A stretch of 64,000 bases of DNA from Stutzerimonas stutzeri (GTDB lineage Bacteria; Pseudomonadota; Gammaproteobacteria; Pseudomonadales; Pseudomonadaceae), in NCBI RefSeq assembly GCF_000590475.1, contig NZ_CP007441.1, positions 4,533,032 to 4,597,031 on the forward strand, written 5' to 3'. The notes under the pieces were generated by a model. It worked only from the letters and a program-made list of their open reading frames with translations, was not told the DNA's origin and ran no database searches. Below are positions 52,744 to 60,926 of this stretch, piece after piece (position 1 is the first letter of the stretch; each line of letters begins with the position of its first letter). The position numbers and the translations under genes are program-made.

Positions 52744-54237
52744 TTACAGCTTGATCCAGGTGGCCTTCAGCTCGGTGTATTTGTCGAAGGCATGCAGCGA
52801 CTTGTCGCGACCGTTGCCGGATTGCTTGAAGCCGCCGAACGGCGCGGTCATGTCGCCGCCGTCATACTGATTGACCCAGACACTGCCGGCGCGCAGTGCC
52901 TTGGCGGTCAGGTGGGCCTTGGACAGATCCGCCGTCCATACCGCCGCGGCAAGGCCGTACGGGGTGTCGTTGGCGATGGCCACGGCCTCGGCCGCGGTGT
53001 CGAAGGTGATCACCGACAGCACTGGGCCGAAGATTTCTTCCCGAGCGATCTTCATTGCATTGCTGACGCCATCGAAAATAGTCGGTTCGACGTAAAGGCC
53101 GCCGGTGTCCTGCAGGGTCCGCTGACCGCCAATAAGCACCTGAGCACCATCCTTACGCCCCGCCTCGATGTAGCCCAGCACGGTATCCAGTTGCTGGGTA
53201 TCGACCAGGGCGCCGACGTTGGTGGCAGGGTCCAGCGGATTGCCCGGCTTCCAACCCTTGAGCGCCTCGACCACCAGTGGCAAGAAGCGCTCCTTGACCG
53301 AACTCTCGACCAGCAGGCGCGAGCCGGCGGTGCAAACCTCGCCCTGATTGAAAGCAATGGCACCGGCCGCCGACTCCGCAGCCGCCTGCAGGTCCGGCGC
53401 ATCGGCGAAGACAATGTTCGGGCTCTTGCCGCCCGCTTCCAGCCAGACACGCTTCATGTTCGACTCGCCAGCGTAGATCATCAGCTGCTTGGCGACCCGG
53501 GTGGAGCCGGTGAAGACCAGCGTGTCGACGTCCATATGCAGCGCCAGCGCCTTGCCCACGGTGTGGCCATAGCCTGGCAACACATTGAGCACGCCCGGCG
53601 GGATGCCCGCCTCGATGGCCAGCTGCGCTACGCGGATTGCGCTCAGTGGCGATTTCTCGGACGGCTTGAGCACCACCGAGTTACCAGTGGACAGGGCCGG
53701 GCCGAGTTTCCAGCAGGCCATCATCAGCGGGAAGTTCCACGGCACGATGGCTGCTACCACGCCGACCGGCTCGCGGGTGACCAGGCCCAGCTGGTTATGC
53801 GGGGTAGCCGCCACTTCATCGTAGATCTTGTCGATCGCCTCGCCGGACCAGCGCAACGCCCGCGCCGCGCCTGGGATATCCACACCCAGGGCATCGCTGA
53901 TCGGCTTGCCCATGTCGAGGGTTTCCAGCAGCGCCAGTTCTTGCGCATTGGCTTCTAATAGGTCGGCGAATCGGATCATCACCGCCTTGCGCTTGGCCGG
54001 TGCCATGCGCGACCAGACGCCCGATTCGAACGCCATGCGCGCGCTGATCACGGCGCGATCGGCATCGGCCTCGTCACAGCTCGCCACCTGTGCCAGCACA
54101 CGCCCATCGACCGGGCTGATGCAATCGAAACTGGCCGCCGCGCTGGACGCCGTATATTCGCCCTGGATGAAAGCGCGGCCTTCAATTCGTAGGTCGCGGG
54201 CACGCTGTTGCCAGTCGGCGAGTGTCAGGGTGGTCAT
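52744..54237 (-). CDS. kauB: gamma-glutamyl-/4-aminobutyraldehyde dehydrogenase (KauB-like)
   Basis: This 497-residue NAD(P)+-dependent aldehyde dehydrogenase oxidises omega-aminoaldehydes or gamma-glutamylaminoaldehydes made from polyamines to the amino acids. The motifs are IVPWNFPLMMACWKLGPALS, NAD site FTGSTRVAKQLM, the general-base Glu in LEAGGKSPNIVFAD, and the nucleophile Cys in FNQGEVCTAGSRL. The C-terminal FGGFKQSGNGRDKSLHAFDK matches the PuuC/KauB group. It is divergent from an omega-amino acid aminotransferase gene across about 200 bp, as in P. aeruginosa (PA5312/PA5313 from memory), and would serve the spu pathway encoded 20 kb away. Confidence 0.9.
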   Translation of the reverse strand: MTTLTLADWQQRARDLRIEGRAFIQGEYTASSAAASFDCISPVDGRVLAQVASCDEADADRAVISARMAFESGVWSRMAPAKRKAVMIRFADLLEANAQELALLETLDMGKPISDALGVDIPGAARALRWSGEAIDKIYDEVAATPHNQLGLVTREPVGVVAAIVPWNFPLMMACWKLGPALSTGNSVVLKPSEKSPLSAIRVAQLAIEAGIPPGVLNVLPGYGHTVGKALALHMDVDTLVFTGSTRVAKQLMIYAGESNMKRVWLEAGGKSPNIVFADAPDLQAAAESAAGAIAFNQGEVCTAGSRLLVESSVKERFLPLVVEALKGWKPGNPLDPATNVGALVDTQQLDTVLGYIEAGRKDGAQVLIGGQRTLQDTGGLYVEPTIFDGVSNAMKIAREEIFGPVLSVITFDTAAEAVAIANDTPYGLAAAVWTADLSKAHLTAKALRAGSVWVNQYDGGDMTAPFGGFKQSGNGRDKSLHAFDKYTELKATWIKL

Positions 54238-54435
54238 GGAGCGTCCTCTGATTCATCGGTTAAACAGACTGGCACCCTAAACCAGCGGCGCCAGGCCTAT
54301 CAATATTTTTTACGAAGGCGCAGTTTACGCCTTGTTTTGTTCGTTTTATCAAACATAGACTCGCCGAAACCGCTGAGCGCTCGAATCCCGTCGCGTTACA
54401 GCATAGCCGCCAAAACTGCCCTGTCGGAGCTAGCA
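54238..54435. promoter_or_regulatory. kauB/aminotransferase divergent promoter region
   Basis: This 198-bp AT-rich divergent gap contains a TTTG-N10-CAAA dyad at the TTTGTTCGTTTTATCAAA stretch (about 54335-54352). It is a candidate operator shared by both promoters; the regulator is unknown. Confidence 0.4.
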
Positions 54436-55755
54436 ATGGTCAACGATTCCGCCGCGCCTGCCGAACATTTCTGGATGCCCTTCACCGCTAATCGCCAGTT
54501 CAGAGGGAGTCCGCGCCTGCTCGAACGCGCCGAGGGCATGTATTACATCGACAGCGACGGACGCCAAGTGATTGATGGCACCGCAGGGCTCTGGTGCTGC
54601 AACGCCGGACATGGCCGTCGCGAGATCACCGAGGCGGTCAGCCGACAGATCGCACAGATGGACTTTGCGCCGACATTCCAGATGGGTCATCCGCTGGCTT
54701 TCGAGCTGGCCGAACGCCTGGCGCAGATCAGTCCGGCGGGGCTGAACCGGGTGTTCTTCACCAACTCAGGCTCGGAGTCCGCCGACACCGCACTGAAAAT
54801 CGCGCTGGCCTACCAGCGGGCCATCGGCCAGGGCAGCCGCACCCGTCTCATCGGCCGAGAACTGGCCTATCACGGCGTCGGCTTCGGCGGCATTTCAGTC
54901 GGCGGCATGGCCAACAACCGCAAGGCTTTCGGCGCGCTGCTGCCAGGCGTCGACCATCTGCCGCATACGCTCGACCTGCAGCGCAATGCCTTCACCCGCG
55001 GCCTGCCCGAGCATGGCGTGGAACGGGCCGAGGAGCTTGAGCGACTGGTCACGCTGCATGGTGCGGAGAACATCGCCGCGGTGATCGTCGAGCCGATGTC
55101 CGGCTCGGCCGGGGTCATCCTGCCGCCGCTGGGCTATTTGCAACGATTGCGCGAAATCACCGCCAAACACGGCATCCTGCTGATATTCGATGAGGTGATC
55201 ACGGGCTTTGGCCGCGTCGGTGAAGCCTTCGCCGCGCAGCGCTGGGGTGTCACGCCGGACATCATCACCTGTGCCAAGGGCCTGACCAACGGCGCGATCC
55301 CGATGGGTGCGGTGTTCGTCGACGAGAAGATTCATGACGCCTTCATGCACGGCCCGGAAAGCGCCATCGAGTTTTTCCACGGTTATACCTATTCCGGCCA
55401 CCCGGTGGCGTGTGCCGCGGCACTGGCGGCCTTGGAGATCTACCAGCGCGAAAACTTGTTCCAGAAAGCCGTCGAGATCGAAAGCTATTGGCAGGACGCC
55501 CTGTTCAGCCTGCAGGGACTGCCCAACGTCACCGATATCCGCACCGTTGGCCTGGTTGCCGGTATCCAGTTCGCCGCTCACCCTGAGGGCGCCGGCAAGC
55601 GCGGCTACGAGGTGTTCCGCCAATGCTTCGAGGATGGCCTGTTGGCCCGCGCCAGCGGAGACACCATCGCGCTGTCGCCGGCGCTGATCGTCGAGCGCGA
55701 ACACATCGATGCCATGATCGAGCGCCTCGCCGATGCGATCCGCAAGGCTGGCTGA
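54436..55755 (+). CDS. omega-amino acid--pyruvate aminotransferase
   Basis: This 439-residue class III PLP aminotransferase resembles beta-alanine/omega-amino acid:pyruvate transaminases (BauA group) and the P. aeruginosa PA5313 product. It has MPFTANRQFRGSPRLLERAE, GTAGLWCCNAGHGRREI, FFTNSGSESADTALKIAL, FDEVITGFGRVGEAFAAQRW, and the PLP Lys in TCAKGLTNGAIPMG. It should transaminate beta-alanine, GABA or similar amines from polyamine breakdown to semialdehydes, which the adjacent aldehyde dehydrogenase could use. I use the ATG at 54436 because MVNDSAAPAEHFW is the normal N-terminus; the frame is open upstream to 54208, but that overlaps kauB. Confidence 0.9.
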   Translation: MVNDSAAPAEHFWMPFTANRQFRGSPRLLERAEGMYYIDSDGRQVIDGTAGLWCCNAGHGRREITEAVSRQIAQMDFAPTFQMGHPLAFELAERLAQISPAGLNRVFFTNSGSESADTALKIALAYQRAIGQGSRTRLIGRELAYHGVGFGGISVGGMANNRKAFGALLPGVDHLPHTLDLQRNAFTRGLPEHGVERAEELERLVTLHGAENIAAVIVEPMSGSAGVILPPLGYLQRLREITAKHGILLIFDEVITGFGRVGEAFAAQRWGVTPDIITCAKGLTNGAIPMGAVFVDEKIHDAFMHGPESAIEFFHGYTYSGHPVACAAALAALEIYQRENLFQKAVEIESYWQDALFSLQGLPNVTDIRTVGLVAGIQFAAHPEGAGKRGYEVFRQCFEDGLLARASGDTIALSPALIVEREHIDAMIERLADAIRKAG

Positions 55756-55843
55756 CGGAAAGACAGGTGCGCTGGAACGCCTGCGGCCTGCATCGTCGCG
55801 GCGCGCCTCCCACTTGAGCGGTTCTGTGCAGAGTTGGCTCTGG

Positions 55844-55905
55844 CTTTTAGCTTTTTGACTTTTAGGCTTTTTGGCTTTCGGGCTTTCGGGCTTTCGGGAG
55901 CCCGA
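55844..55905. repeat. degenerate 8-bp tandem repeat array
   Basis: Seven consecutive units of CTTTnnGG type run from 55844 to 55898. The last three are identical (CTTTCGGG), earlier ones vary (CTTTTTGG, CTTTTAGG, CTTTTTGA), and the first is one base short. The final units join an inverted repeat TCGGGCT/AGCCCGA (55886-55905), which could fold as a hairpin. The array lies between convergent genes, so copy-number changes would not alter a protein. Confidence 0.85.
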
Positions 55906-55958
55906 CCCGGGGCGAAACGTTTGGCCTCCATAGCTTGAAAACCGCTACGCCAGAAACG

Positions 55959-55985
55959 AAAAAACCCGCCGAGAGGCGGGTTTTT
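55959..55985. terminator. bidirectional terminator (rpmBG / aminotransferase)
   Basis: A 7-bp stem (ACCCGCC 55964-55970, GGCGGGT 55975-55981, GAGA tetraloop) is flanked by an A-run on the left and a T-run on the right. It is a classic intrinsic terminator that works from both sides: it ends rpmBG on the minus strand and can stop plus-strand transcription from the aminotransferase gene. Confidence 0.92.
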
Positions 55986-56003
55986 CTTCAAGGGGCCGAC
56001 CAA

Positions 56004-56159
56004 TTACTTGATCTTGGCTTCCTTGTACATCACGTGCTTACGCACGACAGGATCGAATTTCTTGATTTCGAGCTTGTCGGGGGTAGTGCGCTTGTTTTTG
56101 TCGGTGGTGTAGAAATGGCCGGTACCGGCGCTGGACACCAAACGGATCAGATCACGCAT
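56004..56159 (-). CDS. rpmG: 50S ribosomal protein L33
   Basis: This short gene of 51 codons encodes ribosomal protein L33 of the large subunit, near the E site. The minus strand from 56159 reads MRDLIRLVSSAGTGHFYTTD, then NKRTTPDKLEIKKFDPVV and ends RKHVMYKEAKIK, which is L33 without the zinc-binding cysteines (the C-minus type). GGAG lies upstream of the start. It follows rpmB by 11 bp and is the last gene before the terminator. Confidence 0.97.
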   Translation of the reverse strand: MRDLIRLVSSAGTGHFYTTDKNKRTTPDKLEIKKFDPVVRKHVMYKEAKIK

Positions 56160-56170
56160 GATAGTTCTCC

Positions 56171-56407
56171 TTAAACCTTTTCGCCGCGAGCGCGGATTTC
56201 AGCCAGAACAGCATCGATGCCGCGCTTGTCGATAACGCGCATGCCCTTGGCGGTCAGGCGCAGACGTACGAAGCGGTTCTCGGACTCGACCCAGAAGCGG
56301 TGATGCTGCAGGTTCGGCAGAAAACGACGACGGGTTTTGTTGTTCGCGTGGGAAATGTTGTTCCCGGTTACCGGACCCTTACCGGTAACTTGACAGACTC
56401 TCGACAT
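56171..56407 (-). CDS. rpmB: 50S ribosomal protein L28
   Basis: This 78-residue L28 has the characteristic start SRVCQVTGKGPVTGNNISHA, then NNKTRRRFLPNLQHHRFW and VRLRLTAKGMRVIDKRGI. The C-minus form is usual in gammaproteobacteria. It is the first gene of the rpmBG operon; a promoter about 150 bp upstream and a leader hairpin are visible. GAGG precedes the ATG. Confidence 0.97.
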   Translation of the reverse strand: MSRVCQVTGKGPVTGNNISHANNKTRRRFLPNLQHHRFWVESENRFVRLRLTAKGMRVIDKRGIDAVLAEIRARGEKV

Positions 56408-56994
56408 GCCTCAGCCCTCTAAAACCACATGCCCAACCCGGCATGGGTTGGCCGCTTGAATTCAATTGTCTTTTGGCGCTCAGCGCCGCGTTTCGTTGGG
56501 GTCTTACCGGCTACGCGGCAAGCGAAGAAACCGGGCCCCTAGAAAAGAGCGCTGCTTTATATCAGAAAGCCCCCCGAGCAACAAGCGCGGAGTGACTTTT
56601 CCTCTCCGCCAGAAACCGCCTCGAATGCTCGGCAGGCCGCGCCTGGGCTAGCTTGCACGGATCCGCCGTTCGTCGCCTCGCGGGTAAGGTCGGCTGCCTT
56701 ATATAACGTCGAAACGGATTGCCGCAGCGACATTCAATCCAATAGCACTGTCGCGCAAGCCCTAGCCCACAAGCCAAATCGCGATTCGGCGATCTCCAAA
56801 CACCATGCAAACCTTGGATCGGCATACTCAACCCAATCTATTCAGCGAACGTTTGTTTTACTGTGCGGAATCACTAGTCGATTTTTCTACTATCATGGAA
56901 TAAAGTTCCTCGCAGTAGCGCAGCCATGCCAGGCTTCAGGGCGATCTGCTATCGTGCGCACCCGCTGCCATAATCAGACAGACTGAACATCACC
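56408..56994. other. rpmB-iclR divergent intergenic region
   Basis: This 587-bp gap has no credible coding frame. On the minus side it carries the rpmBG promoter (56556-56584) and a 7-bp leader hairpin CCAACCC/GGGTTGG (56433-56451), 26 bp before the rpmB ATG. Near the iclR-type gene it holds GGAA-N5-TTCC at 56897-56909, a possible autoregulatory operator. The middle part (56600-56850) shows nothing I can name. Confidence 0.5.
56556..56584 (-). promoter_or_regulatory. probable sigma-70 promoter of rpmBG
   Basis: On the minus strand TTGTTG (56579-56584) is followed after 17 bp by TATAAA (56556-56561). The GC-rich discriminator after the -10 box suits a stringently controlled ribosomal protein promoter. 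Confidence 0.55.
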
Positions 56995-57777
56995 ATGAGC
57001 GACGTTGAAGACATCGAGAACCCCAAGGACCGCAAGTTCGTCGAGGCCCTGTCTCGCGGCCTTGATGTGTTGCGCGCCTTCACCCACGGCTCGGTGGTGA
57101 TGGGCAATCAGGATATCGCTCGCATCACTGGCTTGCCCAAGCCCACGGTGTCGCGCATGACCTACACCCTGACCAAGCTCGGCTATCTCAGCTACTCCCA
57201 GCAACTGGAAAAATACCAGCTCGATTCCGGCGTGCTGGCCTTGGGTTACGCCTATGTGTCCAATCTGCGCGTGCGCCAGTTGGCCAAGCCCTACATGGAC
57301 GAGTTTTCTCGTCGCACCAATACCTCTGTGGGCCTCACCTGCCGCGATCGGTTGTCGATGATTTACGTCGAGAACTGCCGTCCACCTGAGATTTCAACGC
57401 TGCGCATGGATGCGGGTGTGCGCCTGCCGCTGGCCACCACCTCGGCAGGCCGCGCCTTTCTTGCAGCGACGCCGGAAAAGGAGCGCGAGCACCTGATGGC
57501 CGCGCTGGAAACCAAATATGGTGAAGACTGGCCCACCATGAAGCAGTCGTTACAGGAATCCTTCGAGGAGTTCCGCCAGCATGGCTTCTGCCTCTCGCTT
57601 GGCGACTGGGATCGCAACGTGATGGCTGCCGGCGTGCCGCTGCACCTGGCCGACGGCAGCATCATGGCGTTGACCTGCGGCGCCCCATCGTTCCAGCTCA
57701 GCGAAGAAACGCTGCGGGGCTCGTTGGCGCACCAGCTTGAAATGCTCGCTCGCGACATCGAGAGCCTGGGCGTCTGA
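56995..57777 (+). CDS. IclR-family transcriptional regulator
   Basis: This 260-residue regulator has an N-terminal winged helix (about 15-80; ALSRGLDVLRAFTHGSVVMG, then IARITGLPKPTVSRMTYTLT) and the C-terminal IclR effector domain (LRMDAGVRLPLATTSAGRAF, GVPLHLADGSIMALTCGAPS). Family members sense aromatic or short organic acids. No catabolic operon is adjacent except the acyl-CoA dehydrogenase genes about 2 kb away, so the target is unknown. The ribosome-binding site is weak. It converges with the tetR-type gene, with 9 bp between stops. Confidence 0.9.
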   Translation: MSDVEDIENPKDRKFVEALSRGLDVLRAFTHGSVVMGNQDIARITGLPKPTVSRMTYTLTKLGYLSYSQQLEKYQLDSGVLALGYAYVSNLRVRQLAKPYMDEFSRRTNTSVGLTCRDRLSMIYVENCRPPEISTLRMDAGVRLPLATTSAGRAFLAATPEKEREHLMAALETKYGEDWPTMKQSLQESFEEFRQHGFCLSLGDWDRNVMAAGVPLHLADGSIMALTCGAPSFQLSEETLRGSLAHQLEMLARDIESLGV

Positions 57778-57786
57778 CCTAAGTAG

Positions 57787-58374
57787 TTAAGGCCGCTGAC
57801 TTCTGACGCTTGCCCAGGCGATGTCGGCGAGCAGCTCGCGGCATTCGGCTATGTGAGTGCGTGAGCGTCCCGCCAGCCAGTTACGGGCCATGTCGTGGCA
57901 AGGCCCGATCACCACAGCGAGAAAGCAGTCCCCGGGCATGCGTCGAAAGGCGCCGCCGTCCCGATGGCGCCGCAGAATCGCAGCGATTCGCTCACTGTGG
58001 GTTCGATTCACCTCGCGCAATTGCTCGCCCATCTCCCCCGCTTCGACCCGGCCGCGGTTATGCAAGACGAAGCGCGCCCACTCCGGGTTCGCCACCACCC
58101 AGTCGATATAGCGGGTGACGAACAGCTTGACGCAGGCTTCGGCATCCAGCGTCTCGATCAGCCCTGCCTCCAGCAACGTGGCGTATTCGCCAATGCCTTC
58201 CAGATACAACGCGGCGATGATGCGCTCGCGATTGCCGAAATGGTGATACAAGCTGCCGATGCTGGCGCCGGAACGGTCGCGGATCATCTCGATGGTGGTG
58301 GCTTCCACGCCATGTTCGGTAAAACAGGCCAGCGCGGCCTGAAGAATCTCTTGCTTGCGGCTACTTCGGGCCAT
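57787..58374 (-). CDS. TetR-family transcriptional regulator
   Basis: This 195-residue TetR-type repressor has the helix-turn-helix at about 8-52 (ILQAALACFTEHGVEATTIE, then RSGASIGSLYHHFGNRERI). The C-terminal part is a helical ligand domain. It is divergent from the alpha/beta hydrolase gene, and the 92-bp gap has two abutting palindromes that should be its operator. It likely represses itself and the hydrolase. Confidence 0.9.
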   Translation of the reverse strand: MARSSRKQEILQAALACFTEHGVEATTIEMIRDRSGASIGSLYHHFGNRERIIAALYLEGIGEYATLLEAGLIETLDAEACVKLFVTRYIDWVVANPEWARFVLHNRGRVEAGEMGEQLREVNRTHSERIAAILRRHRDGGAFRRMPGDCFLAVVIGPCHDMARNWLAGRSRTHIAECRELLADIAWASVRSQRP

Positions 58375-58387
58375 TCGTTCTCCGGCT

Positions 58388-58413
58388 AGAATAATTTTCT
58401 AGAATTAATTTCT
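58388..58413. promoter_or_regulatory. tandem palindromic operator
   Basis: Two 13-bp units AGAA-N5-TTCT abut exactly: 58388-58400 and 58401-58413. The first extends to a 17-bp palindrome CTAGAA-N5-TTCTAG (58386-58402). A TATACT at 58422-58427 is a good -10 for the hydrolase gene, which places its -35 within the second unit. Binding of the divergent TetR protein would block both promoters. Confidence 0.75.
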
Positions 58414-58466
58414 GCTGCTCGTATACTGCACCGATCCAGGCAATACAAAAAGACCGGAGAACAGGC

Positions 58467-59369
58467 ATGGCGACGATACAGGCTGAAGCACGCGTGATCG
58501 ACAACGGCAACGGCCACCCGTTGGCTAGCTGCTGGTACAAGCCCGCTGGCACAGCACGCGGCGCCGTGCTGATCGCCCCGGCTATGGCTGTTAAACAGGA
58601 CTTCTACGCTCATTTCGCCGGCTGGCTCGCCGAACGCGGTTTTCTGGTGGTGACCTTCGACTACCTCGGCATGGGCCGGTCCCGCCATATTCCTCTACGC
58701 CAACTCGATGTGAACGTCCTCGACTGGGCCCGCCACGACTGCAGTGCCGTACTGGCCACGGTCGCGGACACAGCCGGGGAGCTACCGCTCTATTGGATAG
58801 GCCACAGTGTCGGCGCGCAGATTCTCCCCTTGGTAGAAGGCCATGAGCGACTCACCCGTATCGTGACCATTGCCGCAGGTAGCGGTTACTGGCGCGAAAA
58901 CAGCCCACAGATTCGCCGCCAAGCCTGGTTGCTCTGGCATGGGCTGGCCCCGCTGCTTACCTCTGTGTTCGGCTATTTCCCCGGCGGGCGTATCGGCGCG
59001 GTCGGCGATCTGCCAGCCGGAGTCATTCGTCAGTGGCGTCGCTGGTGCCTGCATCCCGAATACCTGGTTGGCATCGAGGGTGAACCCATGCGCCGCGCGT
59101 TTGCCGCCGTGCAGACGCCATTGACGTCCCTGTCGTTTACCGACGACGAGATGATGTCGGCACGCAACACTGCATCACTGCACGGCTTTTACACCGGCGC
59201 GCCAAAGAGCATGCACCGCATCGCTCCGAGCGAGATCGGCGCGGAGCGCATCGGCCACTTCGGCTTCTTCCGCCGAGCCTTCGCGACTACGCTCTGGACG
59301 AATTATTTGTTGCCGGAGCTGGAGCAAACATATCGAAACCAGGCACCAGCCTTGGATGCGGCGCTATAG
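58467..59369 (+). CDS. alpha/beta-fold hydrolase
   Basis: This 300-residue hydrolase of the YheT/UCP037442 type has the nucleophile elbow GHSVG (WIGHSVGAQILPL), an oxyanion-side LIAPAMAVKQDFYAHFAGWL, the DYLGMGRS loop and a probable acid in SFTDDEMMSARN. A late His lies in RIGHFGFFRR. No signal peptide, so cytoplasmic. The substrate is unknown; lipid esters are likely for the group. Expression is probably controlled by the divergent TetR protein. Confidence 0.82.
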   Translation: MATIQAEARVIDNGNGHPLASCWYKPAGTARGAVLIAPAMAVKQDFYAHFAGWLAERGFLVVTFDYLGMGRSRHIPLRQLDVNVLDWARHDCSAVLATVADTAGELPLYWIGHSVGAQILPLVEGHERLTRIVTIAAGSGYWRENSPQIRRQAWLLWHGLAPLLTSVFGYFPGGRIGAVGDLPAGVIRQWRRWCLHPEYLVGIEGEPMRRAFAAVQTPLTSLSFTDDEMMSARNTASLHGFYTGAPKSMHRIAPSEIGAERIGHFGFFRRAFATTLWTNYLLPELEQTYRNQAPALDAAL

Positions 59370-59720
59370 CCGACCGCTACGCCAAGCATGTCCAACGCGT
59401 GGATGTAAAAAGCGACATCCACCCTACGGTCGAACCCGCACCGCAGGGTGGCTCGCGCTTCACCGAGCCACCGCGACACCAAGCAGAACCAACCCGTGGA
59501 TGTGAGAAACGCTATCCACCTATGGCGCTTGTCCGGCCGCACAGAATCATCAGACCTTCAATCAGGCGGCACGTCAGCTCCGAGCCCTAGGGCGGGCTTC
59601 AGCCCACCGCCAACGCCTCAACGGGGGATGGAAGCAGAACGCCGCCGGCCCGCCTACAAAGCACCGCTCGTGCCTTTGCCTTCCCTATTGGCAGAAGCCT
59701 TGCGTCGCGGAACATGCTTG
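59370..59720. repeat. REP/BIME cluster with degenerate copies
   Basis: This intergenic stretch holds an inverted REP (GTGGATGT ... ACATCCACCCTAC, 59399-59427), a variant REP (GCAGGGTGGCTC ... GAGCCACC, 59443-59473) and a degraded third hairpin (59496-59524). A different hairpin, TAGGGCGGGCTTCAGCCCACC without its last base pair, lies at 59588-59608. The variant copy has compensating changes in both arms (GGTGGCTC with GAGCCACC), so the hairpin is kept. No gene is visible. Confidence 0.75.
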
Positions 59721-59750
59721 TAAAAGCAAAACCGGGCCAAGGGGCCCGGT
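59721..59750 (-). terminator. Rho-independent terminator of the acyl-CoA dehydrogenase operon
   Basis: An 8-bp stem ACCGGGCC/GGCCCGGT (59731-59738 and 59743-59750) is followed on the minus strand by TTTGCTTTTA. It lies 21 bp beyond the last acyl-CoA dehydrogenase stop. Confidence 0.85.
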
Positions 59751-59771
59751 CGCGGTACTGCGATTGGCGTG

Positions 59772-60914
59772 TTACGCCACCTGCATCAACTTCGCGTAGG
59801 CCATCAGATGATGGTCGTCGTCACCGAACTGGTGGGCGATCATCACCAGGCGCTTGGCGTGGTGGGCGAGGTTGTATTCCCAGGTCATGCCGATGCCGCC
59901 ATGCAGCTGGATTGCTTCCTCTGCCACCTTACGCGCGGCGCGGGCGCAGATGTATTTGGCGGCGGCAATGATGCGACGGCGGTCGTCGTTGTCTTCGCCG
60001 TCGGCAAAGGTCGCGGCGAGGATCGCCATGCTGGTGGCCTGCTCCAGCTCGGTCTGCATGTCCACCATGCGGTGCTGCAGGACCTGGAACTTGCCGATCG
60101 GCACGCCGAACTGCTTGCGCGTCTTGAGGTAGTCGAGGGTCAGCTTGCAGGCCTCGTCCATGCTGCCCAGCGCATCGGCGCATTGCGCGGCGATGGCGCG
60201 GCCCTGCTGGTAGCGCAGCGCCGGGAGCGCGTTGCCGATTTCGCCGAGCAGCGCATCAGCACCGACCTGAACGTTGTCAAGGAACAACTCGCAGCCCTTG
60301 CGCCCGTCGATGGTCGGGTAGACGCGACGGCTGACGCCCTCGGCGTTCGGATCGACAAGGAACAGACTGATCCCGGCTTCGTCACGGCTATCGCCGGCCG
60401 TGCGCGCGGAGACGATGAGCAGCCCGGCACTGTGCCCGCCAATGACCACGGCCTTGCGTCCGGACAGGCAATAGCCGCCGTCGACCGCCTCGGCTTTGGT
60501 CTGCACGTCGTTGAGGTTGTAGTGACTCTGCGGCTCATCGACAGCGACCGCCAATTGCAGCGAACCAGCCGCGACCTGCGGCAGCAGATCCTGTATCTGC
60601 GCCTCGCTGCCCAGCTGGCTGAGCAAGCCGCCGCCATAGATGACCGATTGCAGGTACGGCTCCAGCGTCAGGCCACGGCCCAGCTCGGTCATCACCAGCA
60701 TGATTTCCACGCCGCCGCCGCCAAAACCACCGATCTCTTCGGCGAACGGCACGGCCGTCAGGCCGAGTTCGCCCAGCTGGGACCAGAACTCGGACGAAAA
60801 GCCCAGTTCCGATTCGCTGAATTTCTCGCGCTGTTCGAACGGGTAGGCGTCGCGCACCAGACGCGCCGCGGTGTCTTGCAGCATTTGCTGCTCTTCAGTC
60901 AGTTTGAAGTCCAT
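59772..60914 (-). CDS. acyl-CoA dehydrogenase (second of operon)
   Basis: This 380-residue FAD enzyme of the acyl-CoA dehydrogenase superfamily has an N-terminal helical domain (DFKLTEEQQMLQDTAARLVR), a beta domain (LFLDNVQVGADALLGEIG) and a C-terminal helical domain with AIQLHGGIGMTWEYNLAHHA. The flavin-contact segment is more diverged than in the companion enzyme. It starts 12 bp after the stop of the other dehydrogenase, a layout typical of paired subunits that form heteromers for unusual acyl-CoA or steroid side chains. The exact substrate cannot be read. Confidence 0.9.
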   Translation of the reverse strand: MDFKLTEEQQMLQDTAARLVRDAYPFEQREKFSESELGFSSEFWSQLGELGLTAVPFAEEIGGFGGGGVEIMLVMTELGRGLTLEPYLQSVIYGGGLLSQLGSEAQIQDLLPQVAAGSLQLAVAVDEPQSHYNLNDVQTKAEAVDGGYCLSGRKAVVIGGHSAGLLIVSARTAGDSRDEAGISLFLVDPNAEGVSRRVYPTIDGRKGCELFLDNVQVGADALLGEIGNALPALRYQQGRAIAAQCADALGSMDEACKLTLDYLKTRKQFGVPIGKFQVLQHRMVDMQTELEQATSMAILAATFADGEDNDDRRRIIAAAKYICARAARKVAEEAIQLHGGIGMTWEYNLAHHAKRLVMIAHQFGDDDHHLMAYAKLMQVA

Positions 60915-60926
60915 TGCGGTGCCCCC

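Noticed and set aside
55764..56003. A short plus-strand coding frame overlapping the 8-bp repeats.
   Set aside because: No start or ribosome site fits and the region has a terminator; it is non-coding.
59443..59524. The repeat hairpins as a CRISPR array.
   Set aside because: Repeats are inverted hairpins of unequal length with no regular spacers; they fit the REP family instead.
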